Counted from the first letter of the stretch, positions 21,990-34,123 are shown. The stretch is 64,000 bases of DNA from Mytilus californianus (GCF_021869535.1 NW_026262679.1:82271143-82335142), one strand, 5' to 3'. Numbers and translations: made by a program. Notes: generated from the letters alone by a model not told the origin.

Positions 21990-22210
21990 GAAAATGAGAT
22001 GACCAGAGATATAATCATTGAGCAGAGATTCCATGAAATAATTATTGGTGACAAGGGAGATACTATCGAAAGAGATCAAAGATAGTTTAATCCAGTACAT
22101 ATTACATTCCCTGATTGGATGGTAAAAAGAGTGACATTGTACAATTGCATGGACCTAAAGATGATGTGGATAATTGTTATAAATTTTTTATTTTAATGCA
22201 AACTGATTTG
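21990..22210 (+). pseudogene. Vigilin-like KH-d exon with frameshifts
   Basis: Acceptor TTACTTCAG and donor GTATGT are intact. The frame opens ENEMTRDIIIEQRFHEIIIG then DKGDTI, closely matching human vigilin at IIEQRFHRTIIGQKG, with a good GXXG loop. After that the frame shifts three times (one inserted base near 22071, one lost base near 22085, one lost base near 22118). It then resumes as KSDIVQLHGPKDDVDNCYKF. The length of 221 nt is one short of 222, which fits a 74-codon phase-0 exon with a net loss of one base. Without correction it hits TAG at ~22083. This is a pseudo-exon. Confidence 0.85.
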
Positions 22211-22838
22211 GTATGTCTGAGTAATACACCAAACCTGGGAAAGAGTGGCAACATCATTTTATTATTTCGGAATCATTCATTATTTCTAAATTACGATTTT
22301 AAGAATTCAAAAAAATACAAAATATTCAGACTTCGTTTGTCAAAACCACAAAATCAAGTAAACAATATTACCTCCATCCATGAAAATATCTACTTTGCAT
22401 TTTGTCTCTTGAAATTAACATAAAGTTTCAGTGCAGTAATGTAACTGAGCAACCAAACTATATATCTACTTAGCTCAAGATATTTTTATTTGATTTTGTT
22501 TATAATTTGGAAGTCATTTTGGGAATAGGACAGACTAGAATTATATCTCCAAGTAGACTTTTACTTGAGGTTGTAAGGTCAACAGATAATATCTCCAGTT
22601 GTCATCATATTGTGACACTAAATATTCCATTCACTTTTATGTTTTTCTGCCATTTTAGTTCACAAACTGTTATAAGTATGTTAAATGGCTATGTAAAGAT
22701 GTTTTTGGTAAGAACAGAAGACCCTTAAATGAAGTGGAATATGAAATTTAGAAAAAGAAAATATTCACAATGGAAACAATTTTATAAATAAAAACAAGAA
22801 TGTAGTAAAGACAAAAGCCAAATTCAACGGTAATTTTT
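22211..22838. other. Non-coding stretch after KH-d pseudo-exon
   Basis: No further KH domain can be supported. A short in-frame stretch downstream of the donor contains GKSGN, which might be a remnant of the next KH loop, but the match is too short to annotate. Confidence 0.4.
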
Positions 22839-23936
22839 ATACGACCGCAAAAAATTTTTGCGGTCCTATATTGGTATGACGTTGGCGTCGTCGTCCGAAG
22901 ACACATTGGTTTTCACACAATAACTTTAGTTTAAGTGAATGTATCTCTACCACAAAAGGAAGGTTGGGATTGATTTTGGGGGTTATGGTACCAACAGTTA
23001 AGGAATTAGGGGCCAAAAATAAGCATTTTTGTAACTTCCAGACATAACTTGTGTGTTAGTGTATTGATCTCTATGACATTGTACCACAAGATTCCATATC
23101 ACACAGGGAATGCTGGGATTGATTTTGGGGGTCATTGCCTAAAAATTTCAGGAATTAGAGGTCAAAATAGGGGAAAAAAACAAGCATTTTTCTAGTTTCA
23201 TGACAATAACTTGTGTGTAAGTGTATGGATCATTCTGAAATTGTACTACAAGATTCAATATCATAAAGGGAAAGCTGGAATTGAGTTTGGGGGTAATTTC
23301 CCAAAACGTTTAGGAATAAGGGGCCAAGAAGGGCCAAAAATAAGCATTTTTTTAGTTTCCAGACAATAACTTGTGTTCAAGTGTATGGATCTCTCTGAAA
23401 TTGTACTGCAAGGTACCATACCACAAAGGGAAGGCTGGGATTGATTTTAGGGTAATTGCTTCAAAATTTTAGGAATTAGGGGCCAAAAAAGGGGCAAAAA
23501 TGAGCATTTTTCTAGTTTCAGGACAATAACTTGTGTGTAAGTGTATGGATCTTCATGAAATTGTACTACAAGGTTCCATATCACAAAGGGAAAGCTGGGT
23601 TTGAGTTTGAGGGTAATTGCCCTAAACGTTTAGGAATTTGGGGCCAAAAAACCAGCATTTTTCTAGTTTCCAGATAATAACTTGTGTTCAAGTGTATGGA
23701 TCTCTCTGAAATTGTACTGCAAGGTACCATACCACAAAGGGAAGGCTGGGATTGAGTTGGGGGTGATGAATCATAAGGGGGTTCAAAAAAATGGGGGGGG
23801 GGATTTTTTTTCCCTTTTTTTTCTTTAAAATTTTCCATTTTTAATTGGTTATTTCTGATTTACATATAAAAGCAAATAATAATGATATGGTTTGAATAGG
23901 TAAATTAAAAAAAAATTAAGTTCTTAAAGGGGACTT
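22839..23936 (+). mobile_element. H3 element, 3' truncated
   Basis: Full head hairpin: ATACGACCGCAAAAAATTTT then TGCGGTCCTAT (22839-22870). Body of ~140-190-bp repeats. It stops at ~23936 in TTAAGTTCTTAAA, before the usual H3 tail, where an unrelated ~95-bp tandem array starts. Confidence 0.75.
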
Positions 23937-24360
23937 TGAGTCTGAGGTTTGTGTATGGAGAGTACAACACTAGGCTTTCTGCACATGAAAACCCTTGCTA
24001 AATTGAGGTGTCCAGTCAGAGAGGGGACTTTGAGTCTGAGGTTTGTGTATGTGTGTATGGAGAGTATTACACCAGGCTTTCTGCACATGAAAACCCTTTC
24101 TAAATTGAGGTGTCCAGTCAGAGAGATGACTTTGAATCTGAGGCCTTGTGTATGGAGAGTACCTGCAATACCAGGCTTACTGCACTTGAAAACCCTTGCT
24201 AAATTGAGATGTCCAGTCAGAGAGGAGACTTTGAATATGAGGCCTTGTGTATGGAGAGTACAATACCAGGCTTACTGCACTTGAAAACCCTTGCTTAATT
24301 GAGATGTCCAGTCAGAGAGTAGACTTTGAATATGAGTTATTGTGTATGCAGAGTATGATA
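23932..24360. repeat. ~95-bp tandem array (5 units)
   Basis: Units begin GGGGACTTTGAGTCTGAGG and contain GTGTATGGAGAGTAC and TTGAGGTGTCCAGTCAGAGA. Period is 90-102 bp. Single related units recur at ~26640-26755 and ~27712-27830. The unit resembles the antisense of 50100-50170 in repeat D2, so it is probably an expanded piece of D2. Confidence 0.7.
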
Positions 24361-25059
24361 CCACATACTCTTGCACATTAAGACCCCTTGCAGCAAAATC
24401 CCTGATTAGGCTATTACAGTTGCCTGTTTAAAGGCAAAATTTCTGCCACCTATCCAAGTGACGGTCCAAATTTCTTGCCCTTCATCACTTTAGACCTACT
24501 TTGCAGAACCTGTCTGTTGTATTGATAATTAATTTGGTCTTGTCTTGAAAATTCACGAAATAATTCTACTGGCCATCAGGCCACATGCAGTCCTCTCAAA
24601 TCCTGTAGGTGACTTTGATGTTGAACAGTATTCATTGGCCATGTCTGTAAAAGCTTCTTTGACCAAATATGTCTTATAAATATTTGTATGGTTACTTTTA
24701 GTAGTACACACCGATAACAAAGGGTCATATACTTTAATTGAAGACCAGCAAACGTACTTTAAATTGCGCAATTTTACTCCAAGGGTGACTGGGGAATAGA
24801 AATATGGTCACCTGGTCATCTGACCGGCAGAAAAAACCTTGCCAGGCCGGCTGTGCGGGATGTACAAGTATGCAGTCAAGTCTGATCAGAATGGGGACTT
24901 TAAATCTGATGCCTCCTGTAAATATATTTGAAAATTAGTGCATTAAAAGAAGTAATGGCATATCTAGTTTACAAGTAGAAAATCAGCACCATGAAATTTT
25001 GGTTTCTGAACTTTGTTTTGGTTGAGTGCATATGAATGTTTATAGAAGTGGCTGAATTG

Positions 25060-25200
25060 TGTCAATCCTAGAGAATCAGATAATCCCTTCAGAGATTTTG
25101 GGACCAGAGAGGCTTTTCTGTTTGGCTGCCAACACAAACAGAAAATTCTACTTGGGTTTCTGAATCTCCAAAGAGATTATCTGGTTCTCTAGGGTTTACA
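25060..25200. mobile_element. Foldback element, copy 1 (~141 bp)
   Basis: Ends are inverted complements over ~26 bp with a few mismatches (left GTCAATCCTAGAGAATCAGA; right reads TGGTTCTCTAGGGTTTACA). The interior is also partly self-complementary. Confidence 0.7.
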
Positions 25201-27339
25201 GTGACAATCAAATGCTTCCACCTTTTACCCCAATCAACCTACATGTACCTTGCAGAATATACCTTTTGTATTAATTATTGATTAGTTCTTGTGTTGCATA
25301 TGCATGAAATATTTGCCACTGGAAGATTAAAAATCCACAATCGATCAATATACAAGAGGTTTGTAAAACCAAATGATATTATATGTAGTTGTATATGAGA
25401 CATCACCCTGTTTTTTAAAAACATCTTTCTTAACTATAGCTTTTTTTAATGGCTGAGATAAATTATCTGACTTTAGAATTATGGTGATATTATGGGAAGT
25501 AAAAGATGACGTCTTGTTCTCTTTGATTTTTTTGTTTAATTTTTTGTTGTGATAACTTCAGACCCATTTTGTCTTTCGTTTGGATGGTAAATTTTTCACA
25601 GTAATATTAGGGCACTGGGAATTCAGTTGTGAAATTTAAAACAAAAATTTAATTTGAACAGCATTCTAATCCCAACTTATCCCACTTGGCATGGCACAAC
25701 TTCTCAAGTGGCCTGATGGCATCTTTGCAACATGATCAGTGTTCGATATTTTTGATATTCTAAAATGTCAAACCCTGGATGTCGCTGGCAAAGCTGTTAC
25801 TCGTTATGGTACAGAAGTTGTTAATTGGTAACTGTGATAGACTGGAAAGACTTGTTTTGTTGGTAACAGTTGTTAATTTAAAAAAAAATTCAACAAAAAT
25901 ATATGCAATCCCAACGTATCATACAGACAGGGAGCGATCTGAGATCATCTTTGCCATACATTCAGGGTTCGACTTTAATAAATTTAATATTGAACCTTGG
26001 TGTCGCTTAGGTGGTAGTGATATTCGTAAACTTGACCTGCAGTGTGTTAGACAGGGATTTTTGGTGCGTTATTAACTTCTCTGGACAATGACACTTCTGA
26101 TTCCCAGAATTATGATCAGCCCAGTTGCTTTAAAAAATTGTCTCCTCTTTAGCCTGAATAATAAAATCTTAAATAAAATATAATTTGCATGAGCTTTTAG
26201 AACAATGACACTTTTGTTTCCCAGAATTATCATCTCTGTTGCTTTCAAAAATGGTCTCAGCCTTTGCTTAGAACAGAAATTGACCAAAAATTAGACCAAA
26301 TTTCTACCATTTAAGTAGGAAATAGATCGTTACTTGACTTTGCTAAATCCATAATGTGTGACACTATCCTTCTTCATTGACTGATATCCAAATCATGTAG
26401 GACTTCCAAATCCTGTACTGTCATGGGGGTATCTAGGTGGTGTGTTGCAACTTAGGTCACTATTGAATTTCTTCCACTGTCAAAGTACTAATTAATTTAT
26501 CAGTGGTATTTTGAAACTTGATTTCTTTTTAGGTTATTATGTTATTAAATGAGTATCCCAAAGTGTGACTCTAGTGTATAGAAATTATAACGCTATCATT
26601 GGACTGCTCATCAGCAGCAAAACCCTTACAAAATCGTTATGTCCAGTCAAATGGGATGTTAAATCTGAGGCTTTGTGTATTGAGAGTACAATACAAGGTT
26701 TTCTGCAGATTGAAATCCTTGCCAAATTGAGGTGTCTAGTCATAGAGAGGAGATTTCTTGCTCTTAATCACTTTAGACTTACTTTGCAGAACCTGCCTGT
26801 TGTATTGATAATTAATTTGGTCTTGTCTTGAAAATTCACAAAATAATACCACTGGCCGTCAGGCCACAGTGAGTCCGCCCAAATCCTGTAGGCGACTATG
26901 ATGTTGAACTGTATTCATTTGGCCATGACTGTAAAAGCTTCATTGACCAAATAATTTTATAATTATTTTAATGGTTACTTTCTAGTAGTACACACTGATA
27001 ACAAAGGGTGATTTACTTTAATTGAAGACCAGCATACATGTACTTTAAATTGTGCAATTTTACCCCAAGGGTGACTGGGGAATAGAAATATGGTCACCTG
27101 GTCAACTGACCGGCAGTAAAACCCTGCCAGGCCGGGCTGTGCGGGATGTAGAAGTATGCCGCCAAGTCCAATCAGAATGGGGTTGTTAAATCTGATGCCT
27201 TCTGTAAATATATTTGAAAATCAGGACATTAAAGAAGTATTGGGATATCTAGTTTACAAGTAGGAAATCAGCACCATGAAATTTAGGTTTCTGAACTTTT
27301 TGGTTGAGTGCATATGAATGTTTATAGAAGCTGAATTGT

Positions 27340-27480
27340 GTCAATCCTAGAGAATTCAGATAACCCCTTCAGGGATTTTGGGACCAGAGAGGTTTTTCTG
27401 TTTGGCCGCCAACACAATCAGAAAAATTCTGCCTGGGTTTCTGAATCCCTAAAGAGATTATCTGGTTCTCTAGGGTTGAC
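27340..27480. mobile_element. Foldback element, copy 2
   Basis: Same element as at 25060, inside the duplicated block. The right end TGGTTCTCTAGGGTTGAC is an inverted complement of the left end GTCAATCCTAGAGAA. Confidence 0.7.
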
Positions 27481-28007
27481 AAAATTCAGCTTCTATTAGC
27501 GTCTATATACACTTATAGAAAATTGGGTACCTGTTAATCATAGCACCAGATATCGTTCGACAGAATTAATGTAATAACTAATATTATTTGGGAAAAATGT
27601 GAAAATGATAAGCAGGCTGAGGCCTATATCTATCAAAATTTTCAGAAAATTGGTCTACCCAAATTGGAGTAACTATCCTGAAATGTAAATCTTTTGATTT
27701 TTGGTGTTTTAATACCCTTGCTAAATTGAGTTGTCCAGTCAGAGAGGGGACTTTGGATCTGAGGCTTTGTGTATGCAGAGTACAATACCACATACTCTTT
27801 TTGCACATTAATACCCATTGCAGCAAAAAACATTATTAGGCTATTAGTTGCCTGTTTAAAGGCAAAATTTCTGCCACCTATCCAAATACTTTTTTTCAAG
27901 TGGCAGTCAAAATTTCTTGCCCTTCATCACTTTTGACCTACTTTGGAGAACCTGCCTGTTGTATTGATAATTAATTTGATCTGGTCTTAAAAATTTGCGA
28001 AATAATT

Positions 28008-28149
28008 GTGTTCATCCTAGAAAATCAGATAATCCCTTTAGGGATTTCGGGACCAGAGAGGTTTTTCTGTTTGGCTGCCAACACAATCAGAAAAATTCTG
28101 CTTGGGTTTCTGAATCCCTAAAGAGATTATCTGAATCTCTAGGGTTGAC
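28008..28149. mobile_element. Foldback element, copy 3
   Basis: Left end GTTCATCCTAGAAAATCAGA, right end TCTGAATCTCTAGGGTTGAC, with an additional inner hairpin AATCCCTTTAGGGATT. The short left flank differs from copies 1 and 2. Confidence 0.65.
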
Positions 28150-28479
28150 AAAATATAGAACATTGGGTATCTGTTAATCATAACACCAGATATAATTCGA
28201 CAGAATTAGTGTTCTAACTAATCTTTGCATGTTTATTCTAAATTCTACAACATCAGATAAACTAACGTATGTTACAAACCTAGATTAATTACCAATGCTA
28301 TCATTGCTTTGTTGATGAGCAAAATTTCTGCTCCAATCCAAAATGGCCTAATTTTCTAGTATGCAGTCATATTTTCCTGTACTCAATTAATCCTTCCAAC
28401 CCATGTAAACTTTTAGAGTTCAGGTTACATCTAATATAGAATTATATAAATGACATGATGAGAATGACCTGTGCTATAC

Positions 28480-28966
28480 CTTTTGGTGAAATAAAACTTT
28501 TTGAGTTACGGGACTTAGTAACTAAAACAGGTGTGTGGTTTTTTTTTTCACATGTCTCGCCGTGTCTCAAAAACAATTTATGATTATTGCTTAAAACTTT
28601 ACACACTTCTTAGTTATATTAATCTAAAGATCTGTATACTTTTTGGTGATGATTCAAAATTTTATTTTAGAGATATTAATTTTTTTTTTTTTTAAAAGAG
28701 GGGTTTTCACTTGTCGCGCCGTATCTCAAAAATGATTTATGATTATTGCTTAAAATTTTACACACTTCTTAGTTATATTAATTTAAAGATCTGTATACTT
28801 TTTGGTTTTGATTCAAAATTTTATATTAGAGATATTGAGTTTTTTGTACAAAAAAAAGGGGTTTTCGCATGTTGTGCCGTATGTCAGAAACTATTTATGA
28901 TTATTGCATAAAAATTCACACACAAGACAACGGGTGTATCATGTGCTCATGGCGCAGCTGTTTATT
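28480..28966 (+). mobile_element. H2 element, 5' truncated
   Basis: Three ~150-bp internal repeats (TCTGTATACTTTTTGG, TTTATGATTATTGC), then the H2 tail: ACGGGTGTATCA, a hairpin-like TGTGCTCATGGCGCA, and CTGTTTATT. Closely related to 38040-38665. Confidence 0.7.
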
Positions 28967-29699
28967 AAAGTCATCTTTAAAAATTAGAGTTGTCTTCCTT
29001 TGTCCAGAATTGTAGTTGAATCAACTAAAACCAATGCTTTATACAATGCAAAATTTAATTTTACTTCCCAGTGATAAATTAAAGCAATCTTTACCCTTCA
29101 GTGCTTACAAGCACCTTGATTTTACATTGACAGTCCAAATTTCTTGTCCCCTTATTTTTGTTCTGTCTGAAAATGCATTTAATATTCACCACTGAATATA
29201 AAGCAAACTACGATCAACTAATCTGATATGACATAAAGGGCTTGACCTCAGATCTACACATTTTAATCCCTGTTCTGATCAGTCTAGATGATTCCTTGAA
29301 GAGACTGTAATTGTTCTGTTATAAAGTAAAACACAAAAGTATACACTCATCCCAAATCAGTGGATATACTAAACAGTCTAAAGTATGGATAACATGTGGG
29401 TTGTTAGAATAAAGCAAGATATAATGGGTATTTGTGTCCAAATATCAGAAAAGTAGTTTTTGTGTGGACTTTTGTGACTGATAAAATGACTTGTTTCATA
29501 AGATGACTCATGTCGCAATATTTTATTTTTATTTTTTATTGTCCATTTGACTGATAGAATGAAGAATTTCGTATCTTTGAGCTCTGCCATAGTCCAACTT
29601 GCCTCATAATCTGCTCTTAGAGTAATCATCATTCATTTCCAGACAATATTGTGAGTCATAAACAATATATCTTGAAACAAGTTTGGTTTGACAATGCTC
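28967..29699. other. Non-coding stretch, nothing clear
   Basis: Some D2-like text near 29130-29220 (CAGTCCAAATTTCTTG). No exon is recognised on either strand. Confidence 0.4.
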
Positions 29700-30535
29700 A
29701 ACGGGTTGAAAAAGACCCCTATTGTACACCAAAGTTAGATTGAAAATGTCTACATGGAAGAACAAGACCCTTATTCATCAAAGGCTGAAAATTCTCTAGG
29801 AGTGGACAATATCCTTATTATCGATAATGCTCAATTGGTTGAAAAAGACCCCTATTGTCCACCAAAGTTAGATTGAAAATGTCTACATGAAAGAACAAGT
29901 CACTTATTCACCAAAGTTATGTTGAAAATTCCTACACGAAAGAACAAGTCACTTATTCACCAAACTTAGGTTGTAAATGTCTCTAGGAAAGAACAAGACA
30001 CTTATTCATGAAACTTGGGTTGTAAATGTTTCTAGGAAAGAACAAGACCCTTATTCACCAAACTTAGGTTGTAAATGTCTCTAGGAAAGAACAAGACCCT
30101 TATTCACCAAACTTGGGTTGTAAAAGTCTCTAGGAAAGAACAAGACCCTTATTCACTAAACTTGGGTTGTAAATGTCTCTAGGAAAGAACAAGACCCTTA
30201 TTCACTAAACTTGGGTTGTAAATGTCTCTAGGAAAGAACAAGACCCTTATTCACCAAACTTAGGTTGTAAATGTCTCTAGGAAAGAACAAGACCCTTATT
30301 CACCAAACTTAGATTGTAAATGTCTCTAGGAAAGAACAAGACCCTTATTCACCAAACTTAGGTTGTAAATGTCTCTAGGAAAGAACAAGACCCTTATTCA
30401 CCAAACTTAGGTTGTAAATGTGTCTATGAAGGAACAGGACCCTTATTCACCAAACTTAGGTTGTAAATGTGTCTATGAAGGAACAGGACCCTTATTCACT
30501 AAACTTGGGTTGAAAATGTTTCTAAGAAGGACCTA
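29700..30535. repeat. 49-bp minisatellite
   Basis: The unit contains AACAAGACCCTTATTCACC, then AAACTTAGGTTGTAAATGTC and TCTAGGAAAG. About 13 regular units lie from ~29890 to 30535, with four more degenerate ones before them. Since 49 is not a multiple of 3, the array cannot encode a repeat protein in one frame. Confidence 0.9.
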
Positions 30536-30994
30536 TGTCACAGTGCCTTTAAATAGACTGATTTGTTGTCAGATTTCTTTATCAATGGTGAATTATATAT
30601 TTGATTGCTTGTCTTGTTTTCCTGCATTTTCATGATCTATTATTCCATTAGATATTGGTAGTTGATTTTTTTATCAATTTTTTCAAACTTTTCAATCATA
30701 CTTAATGAGTGGTTTTTGAGACCCCCACACCTTCAGAAATTCTTCATGTTTTGAAATTAAAAAAAAACCAAAAAACAATAAGATTGGTGTTATTTTCATA
30801 TTTTGGCAACTTTATGGGATTCCAACATTTTGTACTGCTACATTATAATTTATTAAATTTTCCAATAGTATTAAATCAGACATATAGGGGAATGATTATT
30901 TTTTTTATAGACAAGTAACACATAAATTTCAAGTTTTGATAATTGCAGAACCAAAAAAAAAAAAAATAGAAATCATTGAAACCATGGCAGATAA

Positions 30995-31260
30995 AAGTTG
31001 AGGCCTTCAACAATTATGAAACCCATTCTTTAATTGTAAGCCAGAGAGGGCATCTGAATAACAAAAAGTCTGTGAATGTCTTTACGGTGGCCTTCAATGA
31101 TGAAACCCATTCTTTATTGTAAGCCAAAGAGGGCATCTGAATAACAAAAAGTTTGTGAATGGCTTTACGGTGGCCTTCAATGATGAAACCCATTCTTTAT
31201 TTTGAGCCAAAGAGGGTATTTGAATAACAAAAAGTCTTTGCGAATGGCTTTATGGTGGCA
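30995..31260. repeat. ~87-bp tandem repeat, 3 units
   Basis: Three units of GGCCTTCAACAAT...GAAACCCATTCTTT...GAGGGCATCTGAATAACAAA. The third is the most diverged. Confidence 0.75.
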
Positions 31261-31760
31261 GCTATAAATTTTTCAATAAATATAATCTATTTGATTGCAT
31301 AATTGTTAGTTGTGATAATTGGAATAAAACACTATTCTTTTCATTTTATGCAAGTAATCTTTACTAAGTAGATATATGGTTGGTTGACAGTTTCCCACAA
31401 GAGGCTGAACATAATTGCACATTCCCCTCTTAAGATATTGTTAATATATTATATTTCCCTAGTTGAAATTCTTAAAAAAAAAGTTATAATCATAGTATAA
31501 AAGAATGCTTACTTTGACCACATTTTTTGGCAAATTATATTAATGTGAAGAGTTCATTAAATTAGAAACATTATATTGTCAGCTTAGAAACACTCCATCT
31601 TGGGTTTGTGGTATGCTCAGACATATCATTGATGCAAAATATATCATACATTTATATTGTGCAATATTATTTATTTTATATTAAATTATATTATACTATG
31701 AGTATTAAGGGATTTTAAGCTTCAATTACTAAAACCTTTTGTCTCTTCAAAATGTTTACA

Positions 31761-32042
31761 TTAAGGTGGTACCTAACACTACAGGGAGATAACTCTGTAA
31801 AAATCAGCTGAATGTTTTAATCACGTTCTATTGGTAAGGTAATATTAAGCTTCTCAATGATCAAATTTAGTGTTTGTCAAACTACTATATATCCAATTAA
31901 ATTTTTCCGATAAAGTGTGTGGTTCAAGTTTTTTGAAATTTTTATATTTTTGTCAAAGGGTCAAAGTAAATATTTTGTCAAAATTTTATGAAAATTAAAT
32001 GAGCCAAATTAATTTTAGTCAAGGTGTTTGGTACCACCTTAA
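31761..32042. mobile_element. TTAA-flanked MITE (~280 bp)
   Basis: Ends TTAAGGTGGTACCTAACAC and GTGTTTGGTACCACCTTAA are inverted complements with one mismatch. If TTAA is the target duplication, the TIR is GGTGGTACC. This fits piggyBac-type or another TTAA-targeting family. The text AACACTACAGGGAGATAACT is one I recall as frequent in bivalve genomes. No transposase. Confidence 0.8.
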
Positions 32043-33060
32043 TCTTATCAATTTATTTTAAATGAGAAGTTTATTACAGCCATTTGGGCATCATTTCGAT
32101 CTGATCAAGACATCAGATAACATTGTGATAAGACAATAACTGCAACTACTTTTACCTAGGTACATATATATATATATATGTATTTAACATAAAACACAGA
32201 TTTATTTTAACTTATTTTGGTATTTATAGTAAGAAAATACAAGTAGAGCAGACTCTTTCCCTTAAAAAGTATTTATGGCAGATTTTGGAAATAAAATAAC
32301 AAGCTTTGTTGTTAGGAAACCTAAATAAAATTTGTTTTCATTGTTAGACATATCATTTAAAACTTTAGTCTACATCACAAATTTGACTATTAAAAAAACA
32401 TTTGTTCATAAATCTGCTTAGGAAATGATTTATAATTGATTTGAATTCAATTTAATATGAAGTGGACAAGATGGAAAAAACAAAGCAATTTACTTGAAAC
32501 CACAGATGGCTTTATATATATTTTTACATTATGGCTTTTGTTATGATTGTATATATTTTTTTTGTATTATATTGTTTATTTATCAAACTTTTTATATTTT
32601 ATATATTTTTTGTCCTGCAACTGTTGTACAGATAGCAGGTATACAAATACATGTTTACTTAAATTGTACAGTACCAATAATGTCCTGTTATATTCTATGT
32701 TTAGCAAATGTTCAGTTCACTGGTCGTCTTCAAGTAGTCCCCATTTAAGCCATTTGAATTTATAACAAAAATCAGACAAGTATTTGAAATTTTAGTAAGA
32801 ATGTGAAAGGGTCAAAGTGAAAATGCATGCTGAAAACAATATTTGTACATTTTCTAAAAATTTAAAATTTCATGAAGGTTTGCCACATGAATATTAATTT
32901 ATCAAATTTGTGCACAATTATACCCTGATGGATACTCATTTTCATCCTGTTAAGTTTATTAATTTTTAAGTAACATTGCAAGGCTAGCATTTTCATTTTT
33001 AAAAAAATCGTCCCGTCCTTGAAATACAAGGTGAGTTCTTCATTTTAGAAAATTCAACTA
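32043..33060. other. AT-rich non-coding stretch
   Basis: Contains an (AT)n microsatellite at 32161-32184. Small open frames around 32494-32765 are composed of AT-rich codons and match nothing recognised. Confidence 0.5.
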
Positions 33061-33262
33061 CTGTATCAAGCCTGTCAACACTGAGTTTGTGACAGTTCCA
33101 ACCCCGCACATTGCCGATACCAATCTTGATTTACTAGGAGTGTGAGTTTTCCTGCTGAAGGTCTGTGGTTATCTCCGGACTCTTCAGCTTCATCCACCAA
33201 TAAAAACTGACTGCTACAAAAAAAAAAAAGAAGTGTTGAAAGTGGCATTAAACACCAAAAAT
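33061..33262 (+). mobile_element. Meta-type SINE, 5' truncated
   Basis: Matches the body of the SINE at 57482: AACACTGAG, TGCTGAAGGTCTGTGGTTA, CCACCAATAAAAACTGACTG, GTGTTGAAAGTGGCATTAAA, CACCAA. The tRNA-like head and a clear target duplication are missing. Confidence 0.75.
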
Positions 33263-33595
33263 GAATCATTCATTATAGTATGTAAAGGAAAATCGGTATT
33301 TCTAAAAATTGCTTCAACAAATTTTTAATTTGCCAACTTATTCTATTTCTGTCGAGTTAAAACTAAATTTTTACCCATATATGCTAAACATAACTGATTT
33401 TGATTATCGAATAAAATGTAGTGGAAATATTCCACATCTTGTGAAAAAAAAAAAAAAAAGAAGATTTTTGGTTTTTAATAGCAAATTGTTGCTCAATGCT
33501 GTAAATAGTTTTGTTTATTTTTTTTTCACTGTTTGTAATTAAAATATCTCTGAAACAGTGTATCAAATCAAATAGATCATCGCCAAAATAAACAA

Positions 33596-33813
33596 TTTTG
33601 AAAATTTCTGTCTATTGGATATTTAATCCTAATAACTATAGATTATCTATGGTTTCCAAAACAAGAGGGAAATTCTCGGATGCAATCTCATCGAAGGGCG
33701 TTAGGCGCCAACCCCTGAGATGAATTGTAGCCTAGAAACCCACTTGTTTCTAAAACTGTAGATAATCTATAATTATTAGGAATACAAAATTGAATAGACA
33801 GAACTTTTCAAAA
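33596..33813. mobile_element. 218-bp foldback (long imperfect palindrome)
   Basis: The left arm (from TTTTGAAAATTTCTGTCTAT) and right arm (to AATAGACAGAACTTTTCAAA) are inverted complements over ~74 bp with few mismatches, both including TATAGATTATCTA. The central ~70 bp also folds (ATCTCA / TGAGAT). No target duplication is identified. Confidence 0.8.
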
Positions 33814-34123
33814 AGATCATAATTGATGTGTTTATAGCTATTTCCAAAGCAATGTTAATGGCACATTATATTGTCTCATTCTCAATCTACTCAACTGAGA
33901 AAAAACCCTTTTCAGATGAGTAGCTTGTGATTGAAAATGATCAAACAAAATTCAAAGGAAAATTTATGAAAATAGTAACAAATACATTACATTTTATACA
34001 ATGATGGTATAAAAAATATGTAATAGTTTGTATTAAAGATATATTTTTGTAACTGTTTTTATTTGTTGTTATCAAGGTTGTATTGTGTTTCATATACAAA
34101 CTTAATGGTAGGTAACCTTTTGA

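Larger units (their letters stand above)
24400..28150. repeat. Segmental duplication of a D2-derived block
   Basis: Bases ~24400-25200 recur at ~26750-27480 (offset about 2280), and a shortened third copy spans ~27840-28150. Shared text includes TGTTGTATTGATAATTAATT and GGTCACCTGGTCA. Each copy ends in the same foldback element. The spaces between (25200-26640) hold no recognisable gene; a ~110-bp imperfect direct repeat (AATGACACTT...CCCAGAATTAT) lies at 26090-26280. Confidence 0.7.

Noticed and set aside
23949-24284. 111-codon + frame with repeated ESTTLGFLHMKTLAKLR-like segments
   Set aside because: It is translation of the ~95-bp tandem array; the unit length varies (90-102 bp) and the frame is kept only by chance.
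25779-26075. 98-codon + frame
   Set aside because: It uses an AT-rich codon mix, shows no similarity to any family I know, has no splice context and lies between repeat blocks.
29700-30535. CRISPR-like regular repeats
   Set aside because: Units are contiguous 49-bp repeats without unique spacers, in a eukaryotic genome: a minisatellite.
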